From Hyphodiscus hymeniophilus (Eukaryota > Ascomycota > Leotiomycetes > Helotiales > Hyphodiscaceae): a stretch of DNA of 64,000 nt. Position 1 is the first letter of the stretch. Each line of letters starts with the position of its first letter. Below, one piece after another: positions 23,135-35,565 of the stretch. The translations under genes and the position numbers were made by a program. Below the pieces are notes generated by a model. The model worked only from the letters and a program-made list of their open reading frames with translations. It did not search any database and was not told where the DNA came from. Location: positions 1,612,001 through 1,676,000 of the forward strand of contig VNKQ01000002.1 of the NCBI GenBank assembly GCA_016508695.1, read 5' to 3'.

Positions 23135-26100
23135 TTGTTTGTTTGTTTGTTTTATTTATACGCCGTTCTAGGCCTAAATAGGCCCATGCGGGAGTTCTAA
23201 CTACGATTTGTTATTCCCACATAACTAATCAATTGTTTTTGCGTCGTGTATCGTCGGTCCTTATTACCCTTAAAAGTACCCTACTATTGCTATTACTATT
23301 AGTATTGCTATTACTATTACTATTACTATTGCTATTACTATTATAGAGTTTCCGATTCTCTGCCTACTAATATTAAATTAGCGCCTACAAGTTATAAAAG
23401 ATCCTATTAGTACCGCTATTTACTAGCGCGCTAAAGGAATCGCTCTATCTCTATCTCTATTACCGCTCCCTTATGCCGTTAAGTCTCTCTATCCCTAAGT
23501 CTCTTTTATTTTATACGTTAAAAGGAAGTAAAATAAAATATAGTTTCCTCCGATCGATATACTAATAGGGTAGCTTAGCTATTTTAGATAAAGAACTTAT
23601 TTCTAAGACTTATAATATCTAATTATATACTTATTATCTTTTGCCTACTAGTCCCCGTTTATAGGGGATTGTAAACCCGGGCTCGCTATACTACTTATTA
23701 AGAAAAAGTCTTCTTATAACAAGCGTTCTTATAATAGAGCTTCTTATATAGTAGAGTTCCTCTTATCTAGGTTTATAGTAAGCTCTATATTATTAATATA
23801 CTTAAATAGTTTTAACGTTTTAGTTATTAATATAAAAAACGTAATAGGGATTACAATCGAGGGCTTATTTAGTATCTCGACTATATTAGTAGTCCTACTA
23901 TTAATACTTACCCTTTAGACCTCCCGAAAATTACTAAAGGTAAAGTAGTCAAGTAGAATATAAGATACCGTTTAGTCTTTATTCTAGGGGCATAAGTTAT
24001 ATTTTAGCGAGTTAAATCCTAATACCTTAACCTTATATAAGTATGCGTTAAGTCTAATCTTGCCTATTTATATTTAAGTTATTATTAAGGTTAGTAGTTT
24101 TAGTATCTCCCGATAAGCGTTTAGGTATTTCTTGTCTAGTTCCCTTGCGATTCTCTAATATTGTTAGTTATATAGGTTCTTTGTCTAGTCTCTCCTCTAC
24201 TTGTCCTATAGTCCCTTACTTAGCCTACCTTTAAATAATACTATAAGTATAATTATAATTCTCGCCCTAAGTCCTAGAAAACCGAAATCGTTATCTTTAA
24301 TCTAGCTAGTAACGCTCTTTACTATAATGTTTATTACCTTGTTACCTTCGACTCTAATATAGGCCGGGATCTAGTATATCTCTATTATCCCTATAATCTT
24401 ATCGAGTAGACTATATATTTTAGTAAAGAAGTCTTATATTGCTTTAGCTATTAAGTTAGTAATAGACTAAATAATCGATTAGTTATCTATAAAGATATAT
24501 AACGGGTAAAAACGCTTGCTATCCCTAATTATCTCTAGTACTTAGATAATCCCGTATACTTTACTTGCATATACTATAGAATTATATATCTTGCCTAAGT
24601 AAGCACTCTTTATCTCTCTTATCTTAAGGCAATAGACTACTAAACTTATATGCCCTCCGATTCTTAATCCGTCTAAATAGAATTATAGGCAGTCTAGCGT
24701 CTTAATAATAAAGTTATATTTCTCTATTACCTTTTCCGCTATCTCTTGAATCTTTATATATATACCTAATAATCTACCCTAAAGTGCGACTATAAAGCCC
24801 CTTTATAACTTTAGTTTTATAATATTACTTTTATAGTTTATTATTATTCTTATAAAGTAATATTCGAGTAGGCTACTTAAAGTAAAGAGTTCGCTAGCTT
24901 GTTCGGCTATAATCTCCCGCCCGTATAGTATTTTATTAATTTGTAAGAGGGTATTATACGTCTCTTTTACTAGCTTAATGTCTATAGGCAAGAAGTATAG
25001 CTCGATTTTAAGCGCCGCAATTAAAGTTCTTATATACGCCCCCGAGATATTCCTTATTACTTATCTTTATAAGTTCGAAATTAACTTTATCCTAATTATA
25101 TTTTTTAGCGTATACTAGACTAAAGAGTAAAAGAAGAATAATAAAAGTATTATCGCCTAAAAGATATTTCTTGCGTCGTATAGGCTTATTCCCTAAGTAG
25201 ACTTGCCTAGCGCCTAGAGTATATTAAGTGCCTTTATTACCTTTTACTTAAGTAACTTAAGATACGATTTAAAAGTAAGCCGGTTATCGAGAATAATACC
25301 TAATACTCTCGCCTCCTTTATTACTTCCTTAACTAGTCTCCCTAAGAGCGTAATCGAGGGTAATTCCCGGCTTTCTTTCGCCTTATATATCCTTAGTTTA
25401 AAGAAGTAAATAAGCTTAAACTTGCTTTTATCGAATTCTAAGCCTACCCGTCTTACTTACTTGTCTTTATCTCTTATTGCCTTTACTATTCTATTATAGT
25501 TACTCTAGCCTAACGATCTTATTATTATATAGTTTACGTCGTTAATTTATCTAATCAAATAGACCCCTTTCTCTATTGCCTTATTAAAGAGTTTTGCGTT
25601 ATAAAATAAGTAGAGAGTTAGGCAAATTAATAAGCCTTATAGAATCCTTATATCGTTTATCGGAAGTAAACTCGTTATAAATTTAAGTATCTTTATTACT
25701 ATCGTCCTATTATTAAAGAAGCTTACTACCTAATTAGTCTAGGCCCCTCTTAGCCGTCGTAAGTATAAGTTATATAAAAGCCTTCGATATAATACGTTAT
25801 CGAAGGCTCTTAATATATCTAGTAATAAGAGAGTAACGCACTACTCTTTCTTTTAGGCCTAGTATATCTTAGAAGTAAGTCCGTATATTGTGACCTTGTA
25901 AGATATGCCTTTTTTGCCCCTAATATAATTATTTAGAAGTAGGTTTTCTTTTTCGATAAGGTAACTTAGCCTTATTACTATAATCGACTTAAGAACCTTC
26001 CCTAGGGTATTAAGTAGCGCTATAGGTCTATAGCTCCCTGCCTCTATATAGTTACTTTTTATAAGTTTGTATAGCGGTATTATAATCGACGTTCTAAAGT

Positions 26101-29100
26101 GTCTAGAGTAATATCTTAGGGTAATATACTTATTATAAAGCCAAGTAATTACTAATAGAATAGTAAAATAAATTTATTTAAGAAACTTATTAGTTAGTTT
26201 GTCCGTTTTAAGTGCTTTCCTTAACTTAAGGTTCTTAATTGCCCTTTTTATTTCCGCCCTTATAATATTTGGGTATAATAGCCCTTCTAAATAGCTTATC
26301 TCGTCGAAGGTATTAATATTTATAAGGTCTATTACTAGGAGCGGCGAGAAGAACTTCTTTTTTAAAAGGTTAGCCTTTTCTTTTAGCGTTATTATTATTT
26401 CTCCCTTATAGCTTAGATTAGGGATATATATTACTCTAATAATCCTATAGTCTTATATTACCTTAGTTGTCTTTTAGAGTTTCTTCGCGTCTCTTACTAT
26501 AGCCTAGAGGTATCGTCTCTAGGCTTGCCACTTATACTTTTAGACAAATAACTTAAGTTTTCTCTTGGCCTCTTATATTCTATCTTTGGTTTCTTTTGTA
26601 TAAGTTTTTAAGTAGTCCCTTCTCGCCCTCCTTGCCTCTATTTATAAGTCTTTAAGCTCTACTATAAAGCCTACTACTATCTATAAGCAAATTTTAGCCT
26701 ATAGTACCGTCTTGTTTATAACCCTTCTTAAGGTATTAACAAGTGCCTTATATTCTCTATTTAAGTCTATTAATTCCGGGTTTATAAGGAAGCCCCGGGT
26801 TTATTAAACTACTTATGTGACTACTATAGCTTTTAGCTTTACCTAGTCTACGTCCTCTTACTTTCGCTTTTAACTCTTTATTTCCTTTTTTAGGGACTAA
26901 GTTAGCTAGTTAAATAAAGTGTCTACTAGTATATAGTCTAATAGGTAGTCCGGTATCCCATCTTATATAGCGTTTAGGTCGTCTTAGTCTAGTATATAAA
27001 TTACTTAAAGCCTTTTTACTAAGGCTTTATCCGCCTAGACAAGGTCTAGTATTAAGTTCTACTACTCTTTATTACTTATCTAAGTCTCTATCCCTAGCTT
27101 TATAAGCTAAAGGAGGCCTAGTCTCTTTACTATTGCGACTAGTCTTTCTCCCCTTATAGTCTCGCTATTTACTACTAGTCTATCTCTTGACTAGGCTATA
27201 TAATAAGTATTAAAGTCCCCCACCTATAGTACTTGCCTTAGTATAGGGTAGAGCCGAATATAGTCTTTTACCTACTCGAAGACTATAGTTATATTATACT
27301 TTAGTGCCCCGTCGTCTTATAATTATATATAGGCTATTAGTATATAGGGTTCGTATATATTAAAAAATAAGATTACTTGGCCGTATAAATCCAGCTAAAT
27401 CCCTATCGTATATATTATTACGAAGAGTATCTTTTATTTGGCCACTAGAAGTCTCCTATTAACATATATTATAATCTAGGTCTTTGCCCCCCTTTTAGAG
27501 AGTATAACTAAGTAAAAGTTTGCGGTATTATCTCTTTTATAAGTCGTTAGGAGCGCGCTATAATTATTAATAAATAAGTCTTAGATTGCGATTAAGTCGT
27601 ACCTATTAATTACCTTATTTTCGAAAAGGGCTACTATATACGGGTGGCTTTTATATACGTTATACTAGAGTATTCGGAGGGTCGCTATTGCTAGCGACCT
27701 CTTTACTTCTACTCTATCCCGCTACTATCGCTAGTCTAATATTCTAATTTTAACTAGATTATTACTAAGAGGTATATAATATTTACTAGTATTAATATTA
27801 CTTATAATTCTAAGCTATTACTAGGGTACTCTTTTAGTAATATTATATAAAATGTTTATTTAGAAGCCTAGTTTAATAGTATAACGAAAATTAGATTTAG
27901 AAAGTATTGCACTAATATCGATAGATTAGAGTCTATTATATTTACCCCTAACGCGTTTATTATTATTTTACTTCTTTTACTAGCCCGTATCTCCCTTATC
28001 TTACTCTCCGAGCTTATTTCTTTAGCTCTCTTTTTCTAGACTATACTTATAGCCTTTGGCTTTACCTCTCTATTCGACTTACTTTGCGAACTTTATAACG
28101 GTCTTATATCTTCCTCGGAAGTCTATTACCTTATTAGTATTATCTCTTCTCCCGAGTTAAAAACTTAGTTTAATAGTAAGCTCGTCTTTAGTTTAGTAGG
28201 GGCTTATTTAACTAAGCTATTACAAGCGCTTTATTATTGTCTTTCTATCTTTAAACGGGCTTACTTGGCCTTAAGGGCTCGAATTTCCCTTTCTAGTTAC
28301 TTAATACTTATATCTATTAAGTCCTTTATATCCGAAGACGATAAGAGGTCTTTTAGTATTAGCGTTTCCTCGATAGTATACTTTCTTAGTAAGGTAATTA
28401 CCCGTCTTCTAGTTAGCCTCCTTAGTATAAGTATATTTGTGGTTTATAAGGTCTTATCCGATTCGTCTAGTATAAATAGCTATATATCTATCGGGGGGGC
28501 TTATCTCGTCCTTAAAAATAAAGGTAGTATTAGTATCCTTCTTAAAGTAGTAATTTCCCTTAGTAAGAGTAGTATTACTAGTTCTTACGGCTCTAGTATT
28601 ATAATAGCTAAGGAGTATATAGCTCGGGGCTTTATACCCGCGTTGTTTTAACCCTCATTGCGTAATAGTACTAGCGTTGTTTCTACTTGTCTAGATTTTA
28701 GTAGTCGAGTATCTCTTATATTCTACTTAACACTTGTTATTTTAATTAATAGTCTTTAGGGATAGGGGTTTAAGTACTTAAGAGGTCGAAATACTAAGTT
28801 AAGTCTCGTATATTCTTAGTGCCTAGCCTAATATTAATTACTTCATGCGAAATAGCCCTTAAAGTAATTTGTATACTTTTTTATAGTCTCTATATAAGTC
28901 CCTATTTTATAAGGGCTAGTATACTTCCCGTAATTAATAGTAGCCTAGTAGCGGGTTCTTATATATTTGTATTTTTAGTAGTAGTTATATTATAAAAGGC
29001 GTATTATCCTATTATAAAGCTAATATACTTTCTTCTAGCTAAGCTAGACAAGTCTTAGCTTAATAATATTATTTGCGTCTTTTAAATACCCGAATTCGAG

Positions 29101-30113
29101 AATAATAGAGGTATGCGTTTTCTTAGCCAAGTTATTCTATATAAGCTAGTCTATATATTAAATACTCGTTTCCTTATAAAAGTATTAAGTATTCTTAATT
29201 AAAAGCCTTTAAATAATAGTCTTTTTACTAATAGTATCTATCTTTATTAATGCTATTATAATACTATATATTATAACCCCGTAAGTATTTAAAGAGTAAA
29301 TTATAGCGCCGTTACTAATAGTCTTAGCCTAAGCCGCGTCCTTTTATAGGGTATCTTTATTATTCTTAGTTTTAATAGTAATATCGATATTCTCGGAGGG
29401 GAGTTAGTCGGCTATAATAATCTTAATCTCAAGTTTACTCGAGTAAAGTTTGCTATTAATAAAATCGACTAGGCTACTTGCCTTACACTTTGCTAGCCCT
29501 CTAAGGACTATAGTAATAAAGTCTTTACTAAAGAGTATATAAAGTTAGAGATCCTCTTTAGTAAGCTTAGGGTTACGATATAAGCTAATATTAGGAGCGT
29601 TATTATTTCTAGACACGCCTACTTCTTTTACAATTTTATATACGGCCTTAATAATCTTTAGAATAAGATTCTAATACTTCGTTACCCTATCTCGCGTATA
29701 TATTACCTTAAGAGAGTATATATCGTCTTAAAGGGATTCGAATGCGGATTACAAAATTAGTATACGATCCTTAAGTCTATTTGTACGCACTTGTTTTGCG
29801 AAGGTCTTAACGAGAGAGACAAGAGTATTAAAGTCTTTAACCTTAATAGATTTAATCTAAGCGTTACTAATATAGTTCTCGAGTTGTTTGTAATTTGTTT
29901 TAATATAGTTCGCGTAGTTATAAATACTATCTAAAGTAAATTTGCTTAAAACTAGGAATAGGGCAACTATCTTTACTAAAATTAAAGCTTAACGCGTCGC
30001 AAAATAAAGCTTAGATATAGAGTTGTTTTATTCTAGTAGTTTAGGGGCAAAATAATATGAGTTGAGTTTACTATTTTCAAAAAATGAGTTCGCGTGTTTT
30101 GTAGTGTTTTTTC
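23135..30113 (-). mobile_element. Tad1-like LINE (non-LTR retrotransposon), RIP-inactivated
   Basis: A 6,979-bp element, about the size of a full Tad-type LINE, bounded by a 15-bp target-site duplication. Its 3' end (left) is an AAAC-repeat tail, read on plus as TTGTTTGTTTGTTTGTTT. Minus-strand relics, full of stops, run in the expected order. Apurinic-type endonuclease: YNVYKS, YDLIAI near 27600, VGDFNTYY near 27220. Reverse transcriptase: a GxxQG-SP-like region near 25620 and INDVN near 25520 where the catalytic pair has become N-D. The RT C terminus includes VLGIILDNRL and KVIKALNIL. RNase H relics: YLDG near 24660, IFIDN, and VEGNKVINI near 24330. A gag-like ORF1 would lie between about 27900 and 29900 but is too decayed to recognise. 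CpA and TpG are nearly absent. Confidence 0.92.
23281..23346. repeat. TATTAC-type microsatellite in LINE 3' region
   Basis: Trinucleotide/hexanucleotide repeat of TAT, TAC and TGC units inside the 3' untranslated part of the LINE, 130 bp from its tail. Confidence 0.8.
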
Positions 30114-30128
30114 CGGTTAGTGCCGAGT
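30114..30128. repeat. Target-site duplication of LINE, right copy
   Basis: CGGTTAGTGCCGAGT; partner of 23120-23134. It marks the 5' end of the minus-strand LINE. Confidence 0.85.
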
Positions 30129-31353
30129 GTGGTCGTTGACTCTCGGATAAGCGCCCATGGGGAAGGGGAAAGGGGAGAGGGAGATGTAGCGAATCGAGTG
30201 GTACAAGATATCTCCATTGTATCTCCTGCTCTAAGTACATAGCGACCGAATAGATGGCTCGTACGGGAGTTTCTGGCCCTGGTATGGTCATTGTAGACAA
30301 TCAATAATAAGGAGTTGAGCCGGCATTGTCGGGAAAAATGATGTCTCCGACCATGGACTATGGGTGCATGTGGTACAGGCCGTTGAAAGGCAGTTATAAT
30401 AGTTGATAGCTGAGGTCTGTATTTCAATCTAGATAATAGACAACGGATCACACGGAGGTAGAGGGAAACAGTTGTCATACGGTATTGTACAAGCACCAGT
30501 ATCTTGGGAGCACAACACTCACTCATCGGATGAACTTTTCGCATGGCTTAGTGGTGCTTGTTTCACGAAAAAGTTCTCAACTGCCGCCTCGGAGGTCCTC
30601 GGAATTCATTTATTCGAAGTCTTTCTCTTTTCCTTCCCGACCCTTCCCCATCCTTCCCGGCTTCGCCAACTCGAAAAGATCGCCTCTTCAGCTGCATTCT
30701 CGTAAGAGGACAGAGGTTGGTCTGAGTCAGAAAGAAAGCAAGAAAGCACAACAGTAGACGAGTGAGACGCATTAGGTAAGACTCGGCGAAGTCGCGTGCG
30801 AAAGGCAATGAAGGCAGTGAAAATGCTTGTGGCTGGAGTCAATGGATCATTGTTTTCGACATGTGCAGTCCTGTAGCGGAAAGGGGCCGCTCGCTGCCTG
30901 GGGCCGAGTTCTCCAGCGGCGAGATTCGTAGAAGGAGAAAGATATATAGAATCGAAGATAATACGACACTGTATAATATAATACCATACTATCCCATAGC
31001 AAATCAAACAGTCAGTGGCGATAGGATTTTTTACGTCTTCGTTCCTCTCTCTCTATCCCGTCCAACCCTGTGATACATACCCTACCGAACCCACCTCAGC
31101 CTCAACGCTCCCACCACCACTCTTCCGGCAATTTATTCGTACGCTGTGTCGAGGGTGTGATTCCAATCTACAGAGCTGACCGTCAGCAACGAAAAAACCT
31201 GTGCGCATATCTTGCAACGCCCAGCCCACATCATTTCAGGAGAATCAACACCACGCATCACTGAATACCTCTGGGACGGGTTCCGCATATCAAATTGCCC
31301 CGGGAAGAACATCACATCCCCCCATCCTCGACTCTTCTACACAACTTATCACC
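30129..31353. promoter_or_regulatory. Upstream region of P450 reductase
   Basis: Normal-composition stretch between the LINE and the reductase start, with pyrimidine-rich tracts (about 31040-31130) typical of fungal promoters/5' UTRs. Several 60-155 codon frames lack any family resemblance. No RIP signature. Confidence 0.5.
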
Positions 31354-33547
31354 ATGGCGCAGTTAGATACGTTGGACCTCGTCGTCCTGGCAGTCCTACT
31401 GCTAGGTACCGTGGCATACTTCACGAAAGGCACATACTGGGGAAAGGTCAATGATCCTTATGCCACGTCCTACGCGAATGCCAATGGCAACAAACCTGCC
31501 AAGACACGGAATATCATTGAGAAGATGGAGGAGTCGAACAAGAATTTTGTGGTCTTCTATGGCTCGCAGACAGGCACGGCGGAGGATTACGCCTCCAGAC
31601 TAGCAAAGGAGGGGAAGAGTCGGTTTGGCCTGGAGACCATGGTTGCCGATTTGGAAGACTACGATTTCGAGAATCTGGACACATTTCCGGAAGACAAGGT
31701 CGCAGTTTTCGTACTCGCTACATATGGTGAGGGTGAGCCAACAGATAACGCCGTCGACTTCTACGAGTTCATCACCGGCGAAGATGTGGCCTTCTCGAAC
31801 GCCGCCGACCCAGCGCTCGCGAACCTGAAGTTCGTTGCTTTCGGTCTGGGTAACAATACCTATGAACATTACAACTCCATGGTTCGAAATGTCACCAAAG
31901 CATTGGAGAAGCTAGGAGCGACAAAGATTGGCGAAGCTGGTGAGGGAGACGATGGAGCTGGCACAATGGAAGAAGACTTTTTGGCCTGGAAGGATCCTAT
32001 GTGGACTGCTTTGGCGGAGAAGATGGGCCTTGAGGAGCGTGAGGCTGTGTACGAACCAGTTTTTGGCATTACCGACAGAGAGGGCTTGACAAAGGATTCT
32101 CCAGAGGTCTATCTTGGTGAGCCAAACAAGATGCATTTGGAGGGAACATCCAAAGGGCCATACAACGCCCACAATCCATACATCGCTCCTATCGCAGAAT
32201 CCAAAGAGCTGTTCACCGTTGAAGACCGAAATTGTTTGCATATGGAGGTTGATATCAGCGGATCAAATCTCACCTACCAAACAGGCGATCATATCGCAGT
32301 CTGGCCTACAAATGCCGGAATAGAGGTTGATCGTTTTCTTGATGTTACCGGACTTGCTTCGAAGCGAGACAGTGTCATCAGCGTCAAAGCCTTAGATCCT
32401 ACTGCAAAGGTTCCTTTCCCTACACCGACCACATACGACTCCGTTATTCGATATCATATGGAAATCTGTGCACCCGTTTCTCGTCAATTCATTGCAACTC
32501 TGGCTCCTTTTGCTCCAACTGAGGAATCAAAGGCTGAGATGGCTAAATTGGGAAGCGATAAGGACTATTTCCACGAAAAGATTAGCAACAAGTACTTGAA
32601 CATCGCACAGGTATTGGAAGATATAGGTGGTCGAGAGAAATGGTCAGCTATCCCCTTCTCTGCGTTCATCGAAGGTCTCAACAAAGTGCAACCCCGATAC
32701 TACTCCATTTCCTCCTCATCCCTCGTTCAGAAGAACAAGATCTCCATCACCGCAGTTGTCGAATCATTGCATATTCCTGGGCGGACAAATGCTCTCAAGG
32801 GTGTCACGACGAACTACTTGTTGGCATTAAAGCAGAAACAACATGGCGACCCCCATCCGGATCCTCATGGTCTGACATATGAGATTACTGGACCACGTAA
32901 CAAGTATGACGGTATTCACGTCCCAATTCATGTCAGACACTCAAACTTCAAGCTCCCTTCCGATCCCTCAAAGCCCGTCATCATGGTGGGTCCCGGGACT
33001 GGTGTTGCGCCTTTCCGTGGTTTCGTGCAAGAGAGAGCTGCCCAGGCGAAGGCCGGTGAGAATGTTGGAAAGACCGTTCTCTTTTTTGGATGCCGGAAGT
33101 CGACCGAAGATTTCTTGTACAAGGACGAATGGAAGGTTCGTGGCTATCCCTTATTCTTACAATAGCAGCCTCTAATAGGAAACAGGAATATAAAGAGGCA
33201 CTCGGAGACAAATTCACTCTAAGCACAGCTTTCTCCCGAGAAGGTCCCAGCAAAGTATACGTCCAGCACCGGCTACAAGAGAGCGCCAAAGAGATCAACG
33301 AACTGTTGCTGCAAAAGGCATACTTCTATGTCTGTGGTGATGCGGCGAACATGGCGAGAGAAGTCAATACCGTTCTGGTGAAGATTATTGCTGAGCAACG
33401 TGGTATTCCTGAGTCGAAGGCCGAGGACATTGTGAAGAGTATGCGTTCTGCCAATCAGTACCAGGTAAGACTTCTGCGTTCCCTGCCAACCATATCCCCG
33501 CAAGCAAACGCTTACACTTTTCTTCACAGGAGGATGTCTGGTCATAA
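31354..33547 (+). CDS. cprA: NADPH-cytochrome P450 reductase
   Basis: ER-anchored diflavin enzyme that passes electrons from NADPH to cytochrome P450s. Exons: 31354-33135, 33186-33464, 33530-33547 (introns 50 and 65 nt), giving 692 aa, the usual size. An N-terminal membrane anchor, LVVLAVLLLGTVAYF (about 9-23), precedes the FMN domain with VVFYGSQTGTAEDYASRLAK (about 66) and ATYGEGEPTDNA (about 121). The FAD domain carries RYYSISSSS (about 447). The NADPH domain has GPGTGVAPFRGF (about 546) and FYVCGDAANMAREV. The last tiny exon encodes EDVWS, placing the terminal aromatic Trp that stacks on FAD. The start is the only ATG before the anchor, in a good context (CACCATGG). The gene lies between two RIPed islands but is itself intact. 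Confidence 0.97.
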
Positions 33548-34150
33548 ACCAAGCCAAATCATACCCTCGTGGCTTGCCATCTCCTTTGTCTTGTTCTGCA
33601 TTGCGGCGGCTAAATCTCCATCTATTTTCCTTCCTCTTACAGCATAATTTCATCTGCCTCCTCGCATAGGCGGAGTTGGCGCCGGCTTTGAGAGTTTGTG
33701 CTCGCTATTGCTTGCGTTTAATGCTGGGTGGCAACGATCGAGAGCTGTTTTGGTGCGGGTGGGTTCTGGATAAGATCGTCAACCATATAGATTCTTTGTT
33801 GAAATAAATTTACTGCTTTAACAAGATACTACGTGTGATTCACGAGATTTGATTTTGAGATTCTGTGAGTTAAAGATGTCATTGTGACATGTATTGATCT
33901 TTAGCGGTGACGTTGTTGGCGTGGCATGCCAGAGATCCGGTGCAAGGGGAACGCAGCGGAGGTGGACATTGTACGACAGAAGCGAGATATAGGGCTAAAA
34001 AGTCTACAGATGAGAGCTTGATTGTGAAATGTCTTGTAGGGCATCAGGGGTAAAGAGTGTTGGTTAAATGCTTACATAGCATACTGTAAGAACGCCATTG
34101 GAGATACTAAGGCTGAACTTCTATGTTATAGCTACTATATTATGAAGGTT
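33548..34150. other. 3' flank of P450 reductase
   Basis: Normal-composition DNA running up to the first LTR at 34151. No gene or repeat recognised. The change to AT-rich sequence is abrupt. Confidence 0.6.
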
Positions 34151-34416
34151 TGTCGCGTAGATGATTGGTCTAATTTTTAAGAAGAAAGGGTTTGTAAGAA
34201 AAGACTACTCGAGTAAGCGTATATTAAGTATTATCTAGTCTAAAGAAAAAAGAAAAAGAAGTAAGTCTTCTTCTAAGTATTAAATTACTCTTATAGAGCT
34301 TAGCGAAATAAGTACTTAAATAAAGCTTAAGTAATTATACGATATAATTAAATATTTAATAAGTATAATTAGATATTTTATAATTATAAGATTAGTTAAG
34401 CCTTAATTTTATAATA
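34151..34416 (-). repeat. Copia LTR 1 (3' LTR of outer element)
   Basis: 266 bp, starting TGTCGCGTAGATGATTGG and ending TTTTATAATA where LTR 3 has TTTTGTGACA. The left 60 bp is the least mutated stretch among the three LTR copies, keeping several TpG and CpG dinucleotides. Confidence 0.88.
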
Positions 34417-35452
34417 TACCCCCTAGTTATTATAAAGAAGTCTAAAGACCTTTTATTTTATAATAACTATTATTTTATAATCCTTAATTTCTTATATTTC
34501 TCGAATAGCTTTAATTCGATATATTAGAATATATACTCGTATTTAAAGTCGATTATAAGATATAGCGTGTGTTTACTTATATAGCTTATAAGTAAATTCC
34601 CTATACTTTATATATATATAGATTTCGATTTATAAATATTAGCGTTTACTTTATTTAATTACTTAATATAATTAATTTAATTAAAGATTTTATACTTAGT
34701 AGTAACTAGTATTATAATTAGTTCTAACTAATATCTTTTTTATCTTCTAGCCTTACAAATAATATAAATAACGCAAATAATATAAATAGTATAAACTTTA
34801 TATATTATTTAATCTCTATAGTTACTTTAATTAATCTAGTAACTTAATATACTTTTAACTATACTAGTAGGCACGTAGCTAATTAGGCTATAAGTATAAA
34901 ATCGCAATCTCGCGACCTTTTAACCTTTAATAATAATAACAAATAATAACGTTAACTTTTAATATTATTATAATAGTATATTATTACTATTTTATTAATA
35001 GCTCTTTTATCTTCTTATTAATTATTAATATAAGTAATACTTTAAGTAATAATATAAGTAAAAGCTCGAGTAATCGATTACCTTTGTTTAAATTCTAAGT
35101 TTAATTTCTAAGCTTTATTTAATTATTACTTTATATTTGATAATTAGTATAACTAACCTTTTTAATATATAAGGCTTTAAAGAAAAGTAAGTAAAGATAC
35201 TTATTAATCCTTTTATTACTAAATCTAATAATTCCTTCTAATCTCCCCCTCCTTTTACTAATAATTGTAATAATAATAACGATTATAATAATAATAATAA
35301 TAATAATAAAGAAAAAGAAGATAAGGAAGACAAAGCTAAAAAAGATAAAAATAAAGAAAATAAAGACGATTTAATCTTATCTCTTATTAAGTTACGTAAT
35401 TACTATCGCTAGCTTTTGCGCTTATTACTTATACTAACTCTTATTCTTATTA

Positions 35453-35565
35453 TATTTCAATCGAGGTATGTCACATGATTTTATATTGAATGTTTGCTGA
35501 TGTATTTAGCTCTTCGAACACATGAAGAACTATGAGCTACTCATGGCAAAAGTCTCCAGAGCTTA
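35453..35565. other. About 112-bp insertion with normal composition inside RIPed element
   Basis: Compared with the sister copy (around 39955) this block is extra. It is rich in CpA and TpG (for example TGTCACATGA and ACACATGAAG), which are almost absent on both sides. Identity unknown. Boundaries are approximate because the flanks are low-complexity. Confidence 0.7.

Noticed and set aside
24803..24991. 62-codon minus-strand frame
   Set aside because: It is a stop-free fragment of the decayed LINE reverse transcriptase region, not a separate gene.
28265..28651. 128-codon plus-strand frame inside the LINE
   Set aside because: It lies antisense within RIP-mutated element DNA; loss of CpA removes many codon types and leaves long low-complexity Ser/Ile/Leu frames by chance.
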